The position numbers and the translations under genes are program-made. From contig DAOVAG010000064.1 in assembly GCA_030671165.1 (NCBI GenBank), forward strand, positions 1 to 5,684: 5,684 nt of DNA, written 5' to 3'. Shown piece after piece: positions 5,296 to 5,684 of this stretch (position 1 is the first letter of the stretch; every line of letters starts with the position of its first letter). The notes under the pieces are model-generated. The model saw nothing but the letters and a program-made list of their open reading frames with translations. It did no database searches and was not told the origin of the DNA. Origin of the DNA: Candidatus Bathyarchaeota archaeon. Its GTDB lineage: Archaea; Thermoproteota; Bathyarchaeia; RBG-16-48-13; GCA-020355125.

Positions 5296-5318
5296 GTGTT
5301 ATCTAATACAGATAAAGT

Positions 5319-5323
5319 GGTGA
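5319..5323 (+). promoter_or_regulatory. Shine-Dalgarno site of the carboxylase gene
   Basis: GGTGA, matching the 3' half of the archaeal GGAGGTGA consensus, lies 5 bases before GTG 5329. It favours that codon over the GTGs at 5317 and 5320, which overlap or precede the site. Confidence 0.55.
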
Positions 5324-5328
5324 ATAAT

Positions 5329-5684
5329 GTGGAAAGAGTTGAAGAACTCAAACGGAAGATACAAGCAGCAAGGTTAGGCGGTGGATTGCAAAGGATTGAG
5401 CGACAACACCAAAAAGGAAAGCTAACAGCTCGTGAAAGACTAAAAATACTCTTAGATCCAGGTAGTTTCGTTGAACTTGATACTTTTATTGTCCATCGAT
5501 GTACAGATTTTGGAATCGAAAAGAGAAAAGCTCTCGGTGACGGCGTAATAACTGGTTATGGAACAATCAATAGTAGATTAGTATGTGTTTACGCACAAGA
5601 CTTTACTTTCATCGGTGGATCTCTTGGTGAAATGCACGCTAAAAAAATATGTAAGGTCATGGATTTGGCACTTAAAATGGGGGC
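5329..5684 (+). CDS. Acyl-CoA carboxylase carboxyltransferase subunit (PccB/MmdA type), 3' partial
   Basis: The first 118 residues of a protein normally about 510-530 long; it runs off the right edge. [48 protein letters not shown] is the standard N terminus of the biotin-dependent carboxyltransferase family. [51 protein letters not shown] continues into the crotonase-like N-terminal half, where the acyl-CoA substrate binds. The subunit transfers carboxyl between biotin and propionyl-CoA or acetyl-CoA, or forms part of methylmalonyl-CoA decarboxylase; the visible part does not separate these. Start GTG 5329-5331 is preferred because GGTGA (5319-5323) sits 5 bases upstream; in-frame GTGs at 5317 and 5320 are alternatives. 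It is divergent from the GYD-like gene. Partner biotin-carrier or carboxylase genes would lie outside the window. Confidence 0.92.
   Translation, partial: MERVEELKRKIQAARLGGGLQRIERQHQKGKLTARERLKILLDPGSFVELDTFIVHRCTDFGIEKRKALGDGVITGYGTINSRLVCVYAQDFTFIGGSLGEMHAKKICKVMDLALKMG

Larger units (their letters stand above)
5090..5328. other. AT-rich divergent intergenic region
   Basis: This gap separates the leftward GYD/EF-like pair from the rightward carboxylase gene and carries a candidate promoter at each end. Between them I see no gene. GAGGTCAA (5205-5212) can pair with TTGACTC (5223-5229), leaving one bulged G and a 10-base loop; this is a weak hairpin or possible regulator site with no further support. 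Confidence 0.5.

Noticed and set aside
1..5684. CRISPR array, insertion sequence, integrase/attachment site or defence island
   Set aside because: No regularly spaced direct repeats, transposase or integrase motifs, terminal inverted repeats or known defence proteins were seen. The genes are mainly conserved housekeeping families.

Overview
This window is a piece of an archaeal chromosome. Several encoded families are diagnostic for Archaea: ribosomal protein eS1 (S3Ae), a Pcc1-like KEOPS domain, an archaeal GlmU-like sugar nucleotidyltransferase, a small EF-Tu-domain-2-like protein, a DUF2095-like protein and the archaeal form of YchF. The AT-rich gaps carry TATA-like boxes a few tens of bases before starts. 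Several starts are GTG or TTG, and arginine is mostly AGA/AGG. The lineage cannot be fixed from sequence alone; an uncultured TACK, Asgard or euryarchaeal lineage would all fit.

Layout. (1) Bases 1-319, + strand: the C-terminal end of YchF, with its TGS domain. (2) Bases 329-4281, - strand: a co-directional run read from right to left. It encodes a HAD phosphatase fused to a Pcc1-like domain, then eS1, a class I-like nucleotidyltransferase, the GlmU-like enzyme and the DUF2095-like protein. Gaps between these genes are 27 to 65 bases. A likely internal promoter with inverted repeats lies before the eS1 gene. The run converges on ychF with only 9 bases between the two stops. (3) Bases 4282-4581: no confident gene, but a locally GC-richer island at about 4396-4478 that could hold a tiny ORF or an RNA. 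(4) Bases 4582-5089, - strand: a GYD-domain-like protein followed by the EF-Tu-domain-2-like protein. The two ORFs overlap by 38 bases, and the second gene's ribosome binding site lies inside the first. (5) Bases 5090-5328: an AT-rich divergent promoter region. (6) Bases 5329-5684, + strand: the 5' part of a biotin-dependent acyl-CoA carboxylase carboxyltransferase subunit (PccB/MmdA type).

How the genes relate. The central run combines translation functions (eS1; a Pcc1-like domain, KEOPS being the tRNA t6A complex) with nucleotide-sugar synthesis (GlmU-like) and two uncharacterised archaeal proteins. The most unusual item is the HAD-Pcc1 fusion. I see no defence system, CRISPR array, mobile element, tRNA or rRNA. 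Most of the window looks like core archaeal genome rather than an accessory island.
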